A stretch of 64,000 nucleotides of DNA from Pseudomonas japonica (lineage in GTDB: Bacteria > Pseudomonadota > Gammaproteobacteria > Pseudomonadales > Pseudomonadaceae). Each line of letters opens with the position of its first letter. Within the stretch, counting starts at the first letter, position 1. The notes beneath the pieces were generated by a model. The model had not been told where the DNA came from. It did not search any database and worked only from the letters and a program-made list of their open reading frames with translations. The stretch is taken from positions 62,001 to 126,000 of the forward strand of contig NZ_JAAMQU010000014.1 in NCBI RefSeq assembly GCF_013522925.1. Reading direction: 5' to 3'. Of this stretch, positions 25,912 through 34,560 are shown piece by piece. A program made the position numbers and the translations under genes.

Positions 25912-26652
25912 CTAACGCAAGGAAGTCAGGACCTGAAGAAGGCGGGAATAAAATTGGTAAAAGCTGGGCATTGCATCCGCCAGCCGCTCGCCGTCGAAGT
26001 TATTGCCTGCAAGCCAATGAATGAGCGCGTCTGCAGTGGCTTCGGTACCAAGCACTGCAGCAAGCATCGCTTTGGCCGAATTGGGGGAGCGATCATTGCC
26101 CGGTAATTCCTCCAGTTGCTCGCACCCTTGGTAAGGATTGTCTTTTGCCGCGCAAATGAACCAGGCCTCCGATTTAGGCATAGGCAGCATTGCAACACCA
26201 CGATCGAAACCTGCCCGGTCAAAACCAGCCTCAATTGAATCGAGTTTGGTCTCCCATAGCGTGCGATCCGAGGTATTGGTGCCGTCTGTATCACGAAAGA
26301 AAACCGCGACCACAGCGTCGTTTTCCAGACGCTCCAGTTCCAACGCCGCCTCGCCAAGCATCCAGGCACTGATATAGAAAAAACCGGTTTCCACCGGGCG
26401 CTTCCTGCCTGCGAGAGCGAAACGGCGCTGACGCTTACGTTCGGCAGCCTTATCGGCAAGGGCGGATTCAGAATGATAGTGGTAGGTGTCGGGGCAGGCG
26501 TCTCTAGGGCTATACCCTAATACCGCATGAATCACATTATCAACAACGATTGCCAAAGGGCCCAAGCGATAATCTACGCCCCTGCAAGCTGAAGTTGATA
26601 GAGCACAACACCCCAGATCGCTTACGCCTTCTCCACTAAATAACACATGCAT
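25912..26652 (-). CDS. TOPRIM-like (DUF4276-like) protein paired with an ATPase; putative defence effector
   Basis: Protein of 246 residues. The layout fits a TOPRIM-type metal-dependent nuclease: Glu8 in FSGEGVSD, Asp121 and Asp123 in FFRDTDGT, and Glu162 in MPKSEAWFI. Family placement near DUF4276 is by motif only. It begins 1 bp after the stop codon of the ATPase gene, so the two are translationally coupled. The pair is A+T-richer than its surroundings and unrelated to the metabolic genes on either side, which suggests acquisition. By analogy with PARIS (AriA/AriB) and OLD/Gabija nucleases it may be a toxic effector released by the ATPase on phage infection; this is inference. Confidence 0.65.
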   Translation of the reverse strand: MHVLFSGEGVSDLGCCALSTSACRGVDYRLGPLAIVVDNVIHAVLGYSPRDACPDTYHYHSESALADKAAERKRQRRFALAGRKRPVETGFFYISAWMLGEAALELERLENDAVVAVFFRDTDGTNTSDRTLWETKLDSIEAGFDRAGFDRGVAMLPMPKSEAWFICAAKDNPYQGCEQLEELPGNDRSPNSAKAMLAAVLGTEATADALIHWLAGNNFDGERLADAMPSFYQFYSRLLQVLTSLR

Positions 26653-26653
26653 T

Positions 26654-27817
26654 CTACTGCCCAGCCTCTAGGCCAGATTCTTCGGCATCCAGGCGATGGC
26701 ACTCGGCGATCAAGGCGCTAAGGCTAGTATCAACAAAAGCTTCCCCTGGCCCCATCACACCCAACTTGGCTCTCATTCGGGGAAGTGCAAAAAGTGGGCG
26801 ACTACATGTGGAACCGCCCGTTGAACGGTACACGAAGCGAACCGACTCCGCAGCTACATCATCGTCCAGATAGTTCAGGATCATTGGGCTATGCGTAGTT
26901 ACAATTACCTGATGAGGCGAATTCTGCAACAACTCCACCAAACGCTCCACTATTTCGGGATTCACTCCATTTTCAACTTCATCAAAGATTAGCAAAGAGG
27001 GCTCGGTCGCTGACTGGGCAATGATGGCCAATATCCGCAACAGGCCATCATTTATATGTTTTGCCTCGGTTTCGACCAAGATATCGCCATACGACTCTAT
27101 CACCTGCAGCTTTTTCCAGCCTGCGCGCTCTTGCTTTACCTTGAAATCCACAACGGCGGGGTAAAACCCTTTCAGTAGCTCAAGTAATTTTTCCCTTTTT
27201 TCGCCCTTGAGCGAGTAAAGGAAGGAAGCGAGCTTCTCCCCACCGGGACCGACATCATCGGCCGTGTCTCTCAACGAAGAGCGCATCAAGTGAGGAGACA
27301 GCAACTCTAGTGATTTGATCCTCAGCATGGCCTGCTTTACTTCAAGCACTTCCGGCGGCAACAGGCTTTCCTTCAAACCGGTCAGTATGGAGCCGTTGTA
27401 AATAAAATCTATCCGCTCCGGAGCGCTATCGCCAATGTAGTACCTGCCCCGGTGTACCCTAAACAGCACGGAATCATCGCTATCCCGTTCAACACGTTCG
27501 GACGTGCAGCTATTGGAAAACCTGTTATAGGCACCAACCCAACGGTATTTTTCCCCTGAAGAGATAACAACATCCAAGCCGAGTGCAATGTTCGAGGAAT
27601 GCGTGAACTTGGAACCAAGATCCGTTGCAGACCATCCCCTTTTCTGCAACCATTGCTCCACATCGCCACGCATGATATGCGAACAAAAATCAAGCAATTG
27701 CAGTATCGTACTCTTGCCTGCGCCGTTCAGGCCAACCAGGCAGGTAAACCGGCCAAGATCATCAAGGGTAAAATTTGCCAGCGACTTAAACCCCTGAGCT
27801 CCGAAAGCAGTGATCAT
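26654..27817 (-). CDS. AAA/ABC-type ATPase (OLD/AriA-like), putative defence sensor
   Basis: Soluble ATPase of 387 residues in the SMC/OLD-like AAA_21/AAA15 group. Walker A GLNGAGKST is at residues 29-37, a signature-like NDGLLRILAII near 256, Walker B LLIFDE with catalytic Glu280, and the H-loop TTHSP at 308. Between them lies a long helical insert (about 50-250) where such proteins usually dimerise or sense ligands. AAGGA precedes the ATG. It is the first gene of a two-gene unit with the TOPRIM-like protein, the layout of several anti-phage systems. Codons are visibly more A/T-rich than those of the neighbours. A DNA repair role is possible but less likely given the partner. Confidence 0.8.
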   Translation of the reverse strand: MITAFGAQGFKSLANFTLDDLGRFTCLVGLNGAGKSTILQLLDFCSHIMRGDVEQWLQKRGWSATDLGSKFTHSSNIALGLDVVISSGEKYRWVGAYNRFSNSCTSERVERDSDDSVLFRVHRGRYYIGDSAPERIDFIYNGSILTGLKESLLPPEVLEVKQAMLRIKSLELLSPHLMRSSLRDTADDVGPGGEKLASFLYSLKGEKREKLLELLKGFYPAVVDFKVKQERAGWKKLQVIESYGDILVETEAKHINDGLLRILAIIAQSATEPSLLIFDEVENGVNPEIVERLVELLQNSPHQVIVTTHSPMILNYLDDDVAAESVRFVYRSTGGSTCSRPLFALPRMRAKLGVMGPGEAFVDTSLSALIAECHRLDAEESGLEAGQ

Positions 27818-28064
27818 TGTTTATCCTTGAGTTCGAGGCAGCGTTCAGCTCATTAGTTGCGATCATCCTACCTTAAATCACGAGTGGTCGGCCACGCTGC
27901 CCCGATCGTTACGCTGTTGACCTGCCACCCAAGTCTGAGCCCTCTAACCTACCCTCGCTGTCATGAATGGGGCTTTTACACGTGGATCCTTGCACCGGCT
28001 CAGCGTGCAGGTAACCTATGCCTGTGTTCGGGCCAGTGCTGGCCCATTGCATAAGGAATGCACC

Positions 28065-29192
28065 GTGGCATTGCGAGTATTGGTGGTAGGCGCGTATGGG
28101 AATTTTGGGCGGATCATCAGCAACCACTTGAATCGTATTCCCGGGCTTGAGCTGGTGATCACCGGCCGGGACCCCCGTAAGCTCGACGCCCGCCTTCGCG
28201 AGCTGGAATTGGCATCCGGCGTTCGCCACGCCGGATGGTGTGGCGATGTACTGCTTCCCGGTTTCGCCCACGCCTTGCCCGGGTTGAAGGTCGATTGGGT
28301 CATTCACACCGGCGGGCCGTTCCAGGGGCAGCTTTACAGCGTTGCCGAGGCCTGCATTGCCGCCGGGGTGAACTATTGCGACCTGGCGGACTGCCGGTCT
28401 TTCGTCAACGGTATCGGCACGCTCGATGAGCAGGCACGTAACGCCGGCGTAGCGATACTGAGCGGTTGCAGCTCGGTGCCAAGCCTTTCGTGTGCCATTC
28501 TCGACCACGCCAAGGAGCGCTTCTGGCGAATTGACTCGATCGAACATGGCATTTCATCCTCAGCCAAAATGCCTGGGCTCTCGACCGTAGAAGGAGTGCT
28601 GGCCTACGCGGGGCGGCCAATCACCCAGTTGCGCGGGGGTAGCGTTTACCCGGTGACCGGCTGGCTGGGCCTGACGTTCAAGCGTTTACCCAAACTGGGG
28701 TGGCGGCTGGTCTCCAATGTGGACGTACCTGACATGGATATTCTCGCCAGCCGTTACGGCGCACGTCGGCTTGCCTTCAAGGCGGGGCCGGGCCTTATGC
28801 TGGGCGCAATCGCCAATGGGTTATTGGCCATGGCCATCAAGGCTGGATTGCTAAGCAACCCTCTTCGCTGGGCAAGGCGCCTGCACCGCCTGGGTACCCG
28901 CTTCGAAGGCCTGGGCGATGGCAAAAGCGCCATGTACCTGGACGTAAGCGGCGTAGGCACGAACGGGCAGCCGGTGTTGCTCCAGTCACAAGTGACCGCC
29001 TACGACGACAAGGGCCCGGAAATCCCTAGTTGCGCCGCTGTTGCGTTGATGATCAAGGTTGCTGCTGGCTATCGTCCCCACCCGGGCGCGCGGCCCTGCG
29101 TAGGTGAAATCACCTTGAACGAGTACCTCGATGCCATCGCTGCGCCCGAACAGGTGCGCTTCGACCTCCGCTACACCCGGCAGCGGCCCTGA
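28065..29192 (+). CDS. Saccharopine dehydrogenase family NAD(P)-binding protein
   Basis: Rossmann-fold oxidoreductase-like protein of 375 residues. The GTG start at 28065 has AAGGA upstream and gives the expected N-terminus ALRVLVVGAYGNFGRIISNHL, whose GxxGxxG binds the dinucleotide; the frame open from 27963 adds unconserved residues. HTGGPFQGQ and VNYCDLADCRSFVNGI are typical of this group. Real saccharopine or trans-acting enoyl reductase activity cannot be read from sequence. It is followed after 1 bp by the DUF2269 membrane protein, a pairing that suggests joint function. Confidence 0.85.
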   Translation: MALRVLVVGAYGNFGRIISNHLNRIPGLELVITGRDPRKLDARLRELELASGVRHAGWCGDVLLPGFAHALPGLKVDWVIHTGGPFQGQLYSVAEACIAAGVNYCDLADCRSFVNGIGTLDEQARNAGVAILSGCSSVPSLSCAILDHAKERFWRIDSIEHGISSSAKMPGLSTVEGVLAYAGRPITQLRGGSVYPVTGWLGLTFKRLPKLGWRLVSNVDVPDMDILASRYGARRLAFKAGPGLMLGAIANGLLAMAIKAGLLSNPLRWARRLHRLGTRFEGLGDGKSAMYLDVSGVGTNGQPVLLQSQVTAYDDKGPEIPSCAAVALMIKVAAGYRPHPGARPCVGEITLNEYLDAIAAPEQVRFDLRYTRQRP

Positions 29193-29193
29193 C

Positions 29194-29670
29194 ATGATTT
29201 ACCTTTGGGTGAAGTACCTGCACATCATCGCCGCCGTGTTTCTGTTCGGTTTCAGCATGGGTTCGTTTCTCTACCTGATCGCCGCACGCCGCACCGGCGA
29301 TGCCAGGCTGGTCGCCGGTGTAGCGACATGGGTGGTGCGGTTCGATAACTGGATCACCACCCCTGCCGGTGTGCTGCAACTGGCTACGGGGTATGCGCTG
29401 GCCAGCATGGCTGGTTGGCGCCTGAGTCAAGGCTGGCTACTTGCGGGCCTGGTGATTCTCTTCAGCGTAGGAGCACTTTGGCTGCCAGTGCTGATGCTGC
29501 AAAAGCGCATGCAGCAACTTGCGGCAAGCGCTGCGCTGTCGGGTGCCCCTCTGTGCGAACGGTTCGACATGCTGTATCGGCGCTGGTTCTGGCTGGGGGT
29601 GGCGGGCTTTGCCGGCATGTTCCTCATTGTGCTGGTGATGACCACCAGAACGCTGCCCTGGGCCTGGTAG
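29194..29670 (+). CDS. DUF2269 family membrane protein
   Basis: Integral membrane protein of 158 residues with four predicted helices (around residues 5-27, 45-70, 75-98 and 130-150). The N-terminal YLWVKYLHIIAAVFLFGFSMG with its conserved His is the DUF2269 signature. The family is thought to be a small haem- or redox-linked membrane protein, but no function is established. The start lies 1 bp after the preceding stop, so it is translationally coupled to the dehydrogenase-like gene. Confidence 0.85.
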   Translation: MIYLWVKYLHIIAAVFLFGFSMGSFLYLIAARRTGDARLVAGVATWVVRFDNWITTPAGVLQLATGYALASMAGWRLSQGWLLAGLVILFSVGALWLPVLMLQKRMQQLAASAALSGAPLCERFDMLYRRWFWLGVAGFAGMFLIVLVMTTRTLPWAW

Positions 29671-29687
29671 CGCACAAGCCCCGGGGC

Positions 29688-30299
29688 TCACATCGGTGGG
29701 GTAATCCCGTCCTTGCCCACCAGTACCGATTGCGCCTGAGCACCGCCGTGGTCATCCGGCACGGCGAACACGATCACATGAGCCTTGGCGGGCGCGCTGG
29801 CGGTGAGCAGCGAAGTGTCCGCCGGGTCGATGCGCACAATCGGCACGCCGTCCGGCACCACGATGGTTTTCTCGCCGTCGGGGTAGGTGACCGTCAACCG
29901 GCGGCCTTGGGCAACCTTCACCGCGCCCACGGTTCCGTTGGTCATGGTGGCCTGGGCGCCTTCGGCGCTTTGCCATGGCCGGTGCCCTTCGCCGCTGCCG
30001 CGCAGGCTGGGCGCGAATACGTGTACCTCCAATGCCTTCAGGGTGCCGTCGGGTTGCGGGACTGCGGCGGTCCCGATGTAGCTATCGGCCGTGATGTCCG
30101 CAGGGCTGGCCAATGCGATGCTGCGCACCGTGGTTTGCGGCGTGAGCGCCACGGTGATGGCCTGGCCGGCGGCGGTGGTCATTCTCAGCTGGTTGTTGTC
30201 TACCGCATCCAGCGTACCGCGGACCTTTTCAACCATACCCGGGGGCGCGGCCAGGGCCGCTGTAGAGAGCAACAAGGCAAGCAAGGGGGCCAGACGCAT
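29688..30299 (-). CDS. Periplasmic hypothetical protein with OB-like/DUF5666-like repeats
   Basis: Protein of 203 residues with a clear signal peptide (MRLAPLLALLLSTAALA, cleaved before APPG). The mature part begins VEKVRGTLDAVDNNQLRMTTAAGQAITVALTPQTTV, a beta-rich pattern seen in DUF5666-like and other small periplasmic binding domains; a related pattern recurs near residues 118-150 (GTVGAVKVAQGRRLTVTYPDGEK). GAGGAAG precedes the start. Function unknown. Its 3' end converges with the DUF2269 gene. Confidence 0.75.
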   Translation of the reverse strand: MRLAPLLALLLSTAALAAPPGMVEKVRGTLDAVDNNQLRMTTAAGQAITVALTPQTTVRSIALASPADITADSYIGTAAVPQPDGTLKALEVHVFAPSLRGSGEGHRPWQSAEGAQATMTNGTVGAVKVAQGRRLTVTYPDGEKTIVVPDGVPIVRIDPADTSLLTASAPAKAHVIVFAVPDDHGGAQAQSVLVGKDGITPPM

Positions 30300-30334
30300 G
30301 ATCTTCCTCTTTCGAATATGGCCGAGGGCTAGGG

Positions 30335-30640
30335 CTAGCCCCTGTCGCCAGTGATACGCACCAACTCGTCACCTTCGAACCGCAGGTAGTGATACATCCC
30401 CGAATTGGGGCCGTAGGTCCACTCCTCCACGGGCAGCTCCAGCCGACGGCCAGCGCCAGCGCTCACACGCACCGAGCCCTGAGGGGAACGGCTGGTGGGC
30501 TCGCCACATTTGCGCAGCACCTCGCCCATGCGGTCGTGAACAGAAATGAGCGCACTGTTGCAGCGTAGCGTGTCATCGGCCCAAGCGAAGCCGGCGCAGA
30601 ACAACAATGCGCTGGCGAGCAGGGAAAGAGAGGGCTTCAT
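30335..30640 (-). CDS. DUF2845 family periplasmic protein
   Basis: Protein of 101 residues with a signal peptide (MKPSLSLLASALLFCAGFAWA). The mature part shows the DUF2845 pattern: DTLRCNSALISVHDRMGEVLRKCGEP with two conserved cysteines that may form a disulfide, then WTYGPNSGMYHYLRFEGDEL. Function unknown. It lies 35 bp upstream of the other periplasmic gene on the same strand, and the two may be co-transcribed. Confidence 0.88.
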   Translation of the reverse strand: MKPSLSLLASALLFCAGFAWADDTLRCNSALISVHDRMGEVLRKCGEPTSRSPQGSVRVSAGAGRRLELPVEEWTYGPNSGMYHYLRFEGDELVRITGDRG

Positions 30641-30713
30641 GAGTCACCGGTCAGGTCAGGAACACCACGCCATCTTAACCGCTACTGCTGCTGGCTTCAG
30701 CTTTGGGCGACAT

Positions 30714-31895
30714 TCACGCCCGCACCGCTTGGTAAAGCGCGCGGATCAAATCCGATTGGGTGATGATCCCCACCAGCCGCTGCCCTTCGTCGATGATCGG
30801 GATGTGCCGATGGCCGTTCTCGGAGAACACCGGCACCAGGTCGATCAGCAAGCGGTCATGGCTGGCCACGCGAACGGTGCGGGTCATGATCTGGCCAACC
30901 GTGCGTGCGTGCGCAGGCTTGGGGCGCACCAGCGAGCGAAGGCGCCAGGCCATGCCCTCGTGCACGTCCAGGTCGATCTGCCGCATAAAGTCGGCAACCG
31001 TTACGATGCCCAGCAGGTGCTGACGCCCATCCACCACTGGCAAGGCCTTGATCCGGTGCTTACGCATGAGGGCCCAGGCGTCGCGCAGCGGCATTTCCAC
31101 CCGCGCGGCCACCGGGTTTGCGCTCATCACGTCGGCGCAACGCACCTTGCCCATGGTGCGCTGATAAGCCAGCGCCTCCACTTCTTCGAGCAGGGCCTCG
31201 AGATCATCCCGACTGATGTCCAGCACTTCATTGTGGCGGGCCAGCACGGCGTCGAGGTCACTGCGCTGCAACCGGGTGCCCCCCTCGCCCGCAGCCGGTG
31301 CAGGCGGCGCGGCTCGATGAAGGTGCGGCCAGGGGCGACGGGTAAGGTTGTTGTACAGCAGGCCCGCGGCCACCAGCAGCAGCGAATCGAGCAGTACAGG
31401 CGTGACGGCAAACATGAACCGGTCGCAGCCGGTCAGCACCATTAGCAACGCCGACGCGCCGCCCGGTGGGTGCAGGCAGCGCAGGGCAAGCATCACTGCA
31501 ATCGCCATCCCCACCGCCAGCCCAGCAGCCAGCGAGGCATCGGGCACCCACTTCACGCAGGCGATGCCTACCAGCGCCGACAGGGTATTACCGCCCACCA
31601 CCGACCAGGGTTGTGCAAGCGGGCTTGAGGGCACCGCAAACACCAGCACCGCGCTGGCCCCCAGCGGTGCTACCAGGGCAAGGGCTAGCAGGCTGTGTTC
31701 ATGGGCCAGGCCACCTTCGACCCAACTCGCGGCCAGGAAGGCTACCAGCAAAACGCCTAACGCGGCGCCGAGGCTGGCCCGCAGTTTTTCGCGACGGTTG
31801 ATGGGTTGCGGCGCAGGCCACAACGCCCGGGCCAAAGCCAGCAGGCGCCACTGGCGCGAGGGAGGTTGGGGGTGTTCGGGAACAGGGGCAGGCAT
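30714..31895 (-). CDS. HPP family membrane protein with two CBS domains
   Basis: Protein of 393 residues. The N-terminal half holds about four membrane helices with the family motif CLHPPGGASALL. The C-terminal half is a CBS pair (CADVMSANPVAARVEMPLRDAW, then TVGQIMTRTVRVASHDRLLIDL ending VGIITQSDLIRALYQAVRA), which usually senses adenine nucleotides. HPP proteins have been linked to nitrite transport in plants; the bacterial role is open. The start at 31895 is the first plausible Met before the conserved region, but its ribosome site is weak and the true start may differ. Confidence 0.85.
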   Translation of the reverse strand: MPAPVPEHPQPPSRQWRLLALARALWPAPQPINRREKLRASLGAALGVLLVAFLAASWVEGGLAHEHSLLALALVAPLGASAVLVFAVPSSPLAQPWSVVGGNTLSALVGIACVKWVPDASLAAGLAVGMAIAVMLALRCLHPPGGASALLMVLTGCDRFMFAVTPVLLDSLLLVAAGLLYNNLTRRPWPHLHRAAPPAPAAGEGGTRLQRSDLDAVLARHNEVLDISRDDLEALLEEVEALAYQRTMGKVRCADVMSANPVAARVEMPLRDAWALMRKHRIKALPVVDGRQHLLGIVTVADFMRQIDLDVHEGMAWRLRSLVRPKPAHARTVGQIMTRTVRVASHDRLLIDLVPVFSENGHRHIPIIDEGQRLVGIITQSDLIRALYQAVRA

Positions 31896-32073
31896 AGGCA
31901 ACCAACATGAAAGACGAAGACAACCGGGGAGAGCCGCCAGTGGACCTGGCTGTGCCGGCGTAGCGGCGGGGATTTTAGCGTGGATGGAGATTGTCGGCAC
32001 CTGCCGGGCTCAGTCGCCGCGCTATGCATTTCCCGCCGCCCGGATTCAGGAGCCGGCGAAACTGGCGAAACCC

Positions 32074-33039
32074 TCAGCGGGCAGTCGCGGTCAGCACCAC
32101 CACGGCGATGCGCTCGGCGGTGGCGTAACCTTCCAGCTCCAAGTCTTCGCCGAACACATCCGGGTCGATTTCTTCGTAGTGCCAGTCGCCCTCGAAGCCT
32201 TCGAGCACCTGGCGAGCGCCTTCCAGGAACGGGTCCTGGCCCTTGACGATGGCCACACCGGTATACAGCAATACTGTTCCGCCAGTGGCCAGGCGCGGCA
32301 GTGATTCGGCCAGGATGCGCAGGGACAATGCACTGCCGAGCCCCGCGCCGCCGTCCCGGTAGGCCCGGCCTTTCGGGTCCTGCATATAAGGCGGGTTGGC
32401 GACGATAAGGTCGAACACCCCCTCTACCCTGCTCAGTACATCGCTGGGCTGTACCTGCAAGTTATCGGCCCCGGCCAGTTGCGCATTGATCCCGGCCAGG
32501 CGCAGGGCGCCCGGGTTGATGTCGGTTCCCCATACCTGGGCGTTCGGGCATGCCTTGGCGATCACCAGCGCCCCCGCACCGCTGCCAGTACCGATGTCTA
32601 CCGCCCGCGCGGGCGGCGCGGCTCGTTGTGCCAGATGCGTCTGGATAGCGCGCGCGAAGCGGTAAGTGTCTGGCCCGAAGAACACGGCATCGGCAGCGTC
32701 TGTGGGGTAGCCCGAGTGCAACAGGCGTTGATCGCCCAAGGTTGAGCATCGCAGCGTGCTGCGCCAGAAGCCGGGGGTATCCGCCACTATCACGCCCTCG
32801 GCACGCAGAGCCTCCAACAGCGCGGCGGGCAGGAGGCTGGCCGCAAACGGGCGGTTCCAGCCAAACGCATCGCGCAAATCCGAACCCGGGCCGGGATCGC
32901 GATTCAGGTTGCGTTGGTGAGTCAAGGGCGTCGGGGTAATGAAGCGGTAACGCTGCTCTGCCAGGTAGCGCCCCAAGGCAAAGATGGCGCCGCCCTCTTC
33001 TACAGGCGCCAACCCTTCAAACACCTGCGCCATGGTCAT
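32074..33039 (-). CDS. HemK-like class I SAM-dependent methyltransferase
   Basis: Protein of 321 residues. Motif I is VDIGTGSGAGALVIAK and the catalytic NPPY motif is VANPPYMQD, typical of N-methyltransferases acting on amide, amino or nucleobase nitrogen. The N-terminal 130 residues are family-specific and include GPDTYRFARAIQTHL. Its start overlaps the stop of the upstream di-iron enzyme gene by 4 bp, so the two are coupled. That suggests a small-molecule or protein substrate modified by both enzymes rather than a release factor. Confidence 0.85.
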   Translation of the reverse strand: MTMAQVFEGLAPVEEGGAIFALGRYLAEQRYRFITPTPLTHQRNLNRDPGPGSDLRDAFGWNRPFAASLLPAALLEALRAEGVIVADTPGFWRSTLRCSTLGDQRLLHSGYPTDAADAVFFGPDTYRFARAIQTHLAQRAAPPARAVDIGTGSGAGALVIAKACPNAQVWGTDINPGALRLAGINAQLAGADNLQVQPSDVLSRVEGVFDLIVANPPYMQDPKGRAYRDGGAGLGSALSLRILAESLPRLATGGTVLLYTGVAIVKGQDPFLEGARQVLEGFEGDWHYEEIDPDVFGEDLELEGYATAERIAVVVLTATAR

Positions 33040-34451
33040 CGGCCTACCCCCGGTTCACCGGCCAGTTCGCGGGCATACAAGCGCGTGGCATAAAGGCCCG
33101 CCGGGGTAGCGTGGCATTGGGGCGACAGGAAAGGAATCAGGCGCTCCAGGCGTGGCAATGGCCCGGGCTCAGCGAGGGCTGCCTGCACCTGGGTGCGCTC
33201 TTCAACGCTGGGGCCGGCCGCCTGAGCCAACGAGGTGGCCAAGGGGTGCTGCCGAAACTTCAGGCGGAACGGGTTATCGGCCCCGCGGCGCTGGTTATTC
33301 TCAGGCACATACCCATCGGCGATCCAGTCAGCCAGCAGTTGCTTTTCGTAGGCGCTGAACACGCCGAACATCGCCGCGCCCGGGCCATCGATCAGCTGCC
33401 AGAAGCGGCTTTCGCCTGGATCAGCCTTGCGCTTGATCCACCCCTTGCGCTCAAGCGCCGCAAGGAACGGGCGAATGCCCCCTGGCTCGGCCAGCCATTG
33501 GTTCACCGTTCTGCCTTCAACCTTGCAGTAATCGGAATGCATATGCTGGGCGAACACCTGCTTGCGTTCGAGCATCGCGACCAATTCTTCTTCGAGGTCG
33601 AACGCCGCGATGGCTGCGGTAGTACCCGTGCCCAATTCATTGAGCTGATAGCCGGCACGCACGCGCCGAATGAAATCCTCTTGCCCAACCGTGGGCATCA
33701 GTTCAAGCAGGCTGTGGGCGGCCTTTTGAGCATGCCCGGTACTGGCGTTATCAATGGTGACGTGCAATGTGAAGTAATACGGGTCGATCCCTAGCTCGTT
33801 CAGCTCGAAGGAGGTGATCAACAGGTGCAGCGGCAACTGTTCGTAGCCCAGGTTGAAGCCGATCACTTCGGGCATCAGGTCTTTGCCGAGCGCGCCAAGC
33901 GCCAGTTGGATGGCACCCTGCACGTAGCAGTCATCGTCCAGATCGGCGTGCGGCTCGCACTCCAGGTCGGCGATCAGTTTGCGGTACAGCACCACATGGT
34001 TCTGAGCAGGCTCGCCGTCGCCCAGCTCTTCGAGGTAGGTACGGATCAGCCCATGGTAGCGGCCGTCAGCCCAGTGGCTGAGCGTGCCGTACAGCCACGC
34101 ACCGTCCACCAGCTTGGTGGGTGCCACCGCCCGCAGGAAATACAACGCGTGGGCGCGGCAGGTGAAGAACCGTCGCGGCGCGCCCTCGTGGCGTGCTTTG
34201 AGGTAACTGGCGTACTGCTCTGCCACACGGGCAGCATTGTCGGCCACCCACTGCTCGAGCGTATCGAAATGCCCGGGCAAGCCGCCCGGCACTTGCGCGG
34301 CTTCTTCGAGCCGGTCGCTCAGGTAGGCTCGCGCTGCGTCAAGCGTGTCGCCTTCAGGATGACGCATCAGGGCTTGATAAAGGTCCCTCGCCGGCGTGGT
34401 AGCCGGCAAGGCATGGGAGTTCGAGCAGACAAGGTTTTGCAAGGCAGTCAT
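33036..34451 (-). CDS. Iron-containing redox enzyme, haem-oxygenase-like di-iron (HDO) family
   Basis: Protein of about 471 residues. The C-terminal two thirds show the helical HDO core: ECEPHADLDD, then PEVIGFNLGYEQLPLHLL and FTLHVTIDNASTGHAQKAAH, which carry the Glu/His/Asp ligands for two irons. Characterised HDO enzymes perform N-oxygenation, desaturation or C-C cleavage (SznF, UndA, BesC). The N-terminal 100 residues are extra. The start is placed at 34451; no strong ribosome site is visible, and the frame is open a further 10 codons. It heads a two-gene unit with the methyltransferase. Confidence 0.8.
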   Translation of the reverse strand: MTALQNLVCSNSHALPATTPARDLYQALMRHPEGDTLDAARAYLSDRLEEAAQVPGGLPGHFDTLEQWVADNAARVAEQYASYLKARHEGAPRRFFTCRAHALYFLRAVAPTKLVDGAWLYGTLSHWADGRYHGLIRTYLEELGDGEPAQNHVVLYRKLIADLECEPHADLDDDCYVQGAIQLALGALGKDLMPEVIGFNLGYEQLPLHLLITSFELNELGIDPYYFTLHVTIDNASTGHAQKAAHSLLELMPTVGQEDFIRRVRAGYQLNELGTGTTAAIAAFDLEEELVAMLERKQVFAQHMHSDYCKVEGRTVNQWLAEPGGIRPFLAALERKGWIKRKADPGESRFWQLIDGPGAAMFGVFSAYEKQLLADWIADGYVPENNQRRGADNPFRLKFRQHPLATSLAQAAGPSVEERTQVQAALAEPGPLPRLERLIPFLSPQCHATPAGLYATRLYARELAGEPGVGR

Positions 34452-34560
34452 AGAGCAACTCGAATACGCTTTATAGTGCACGTTCGAGCGCCGCCGCCCT
34501 CAGGAATTCCTTGCCCGGCGACGATGGCGGATGAATGGCCGCTTCTCTTTCGTTCCGTGA

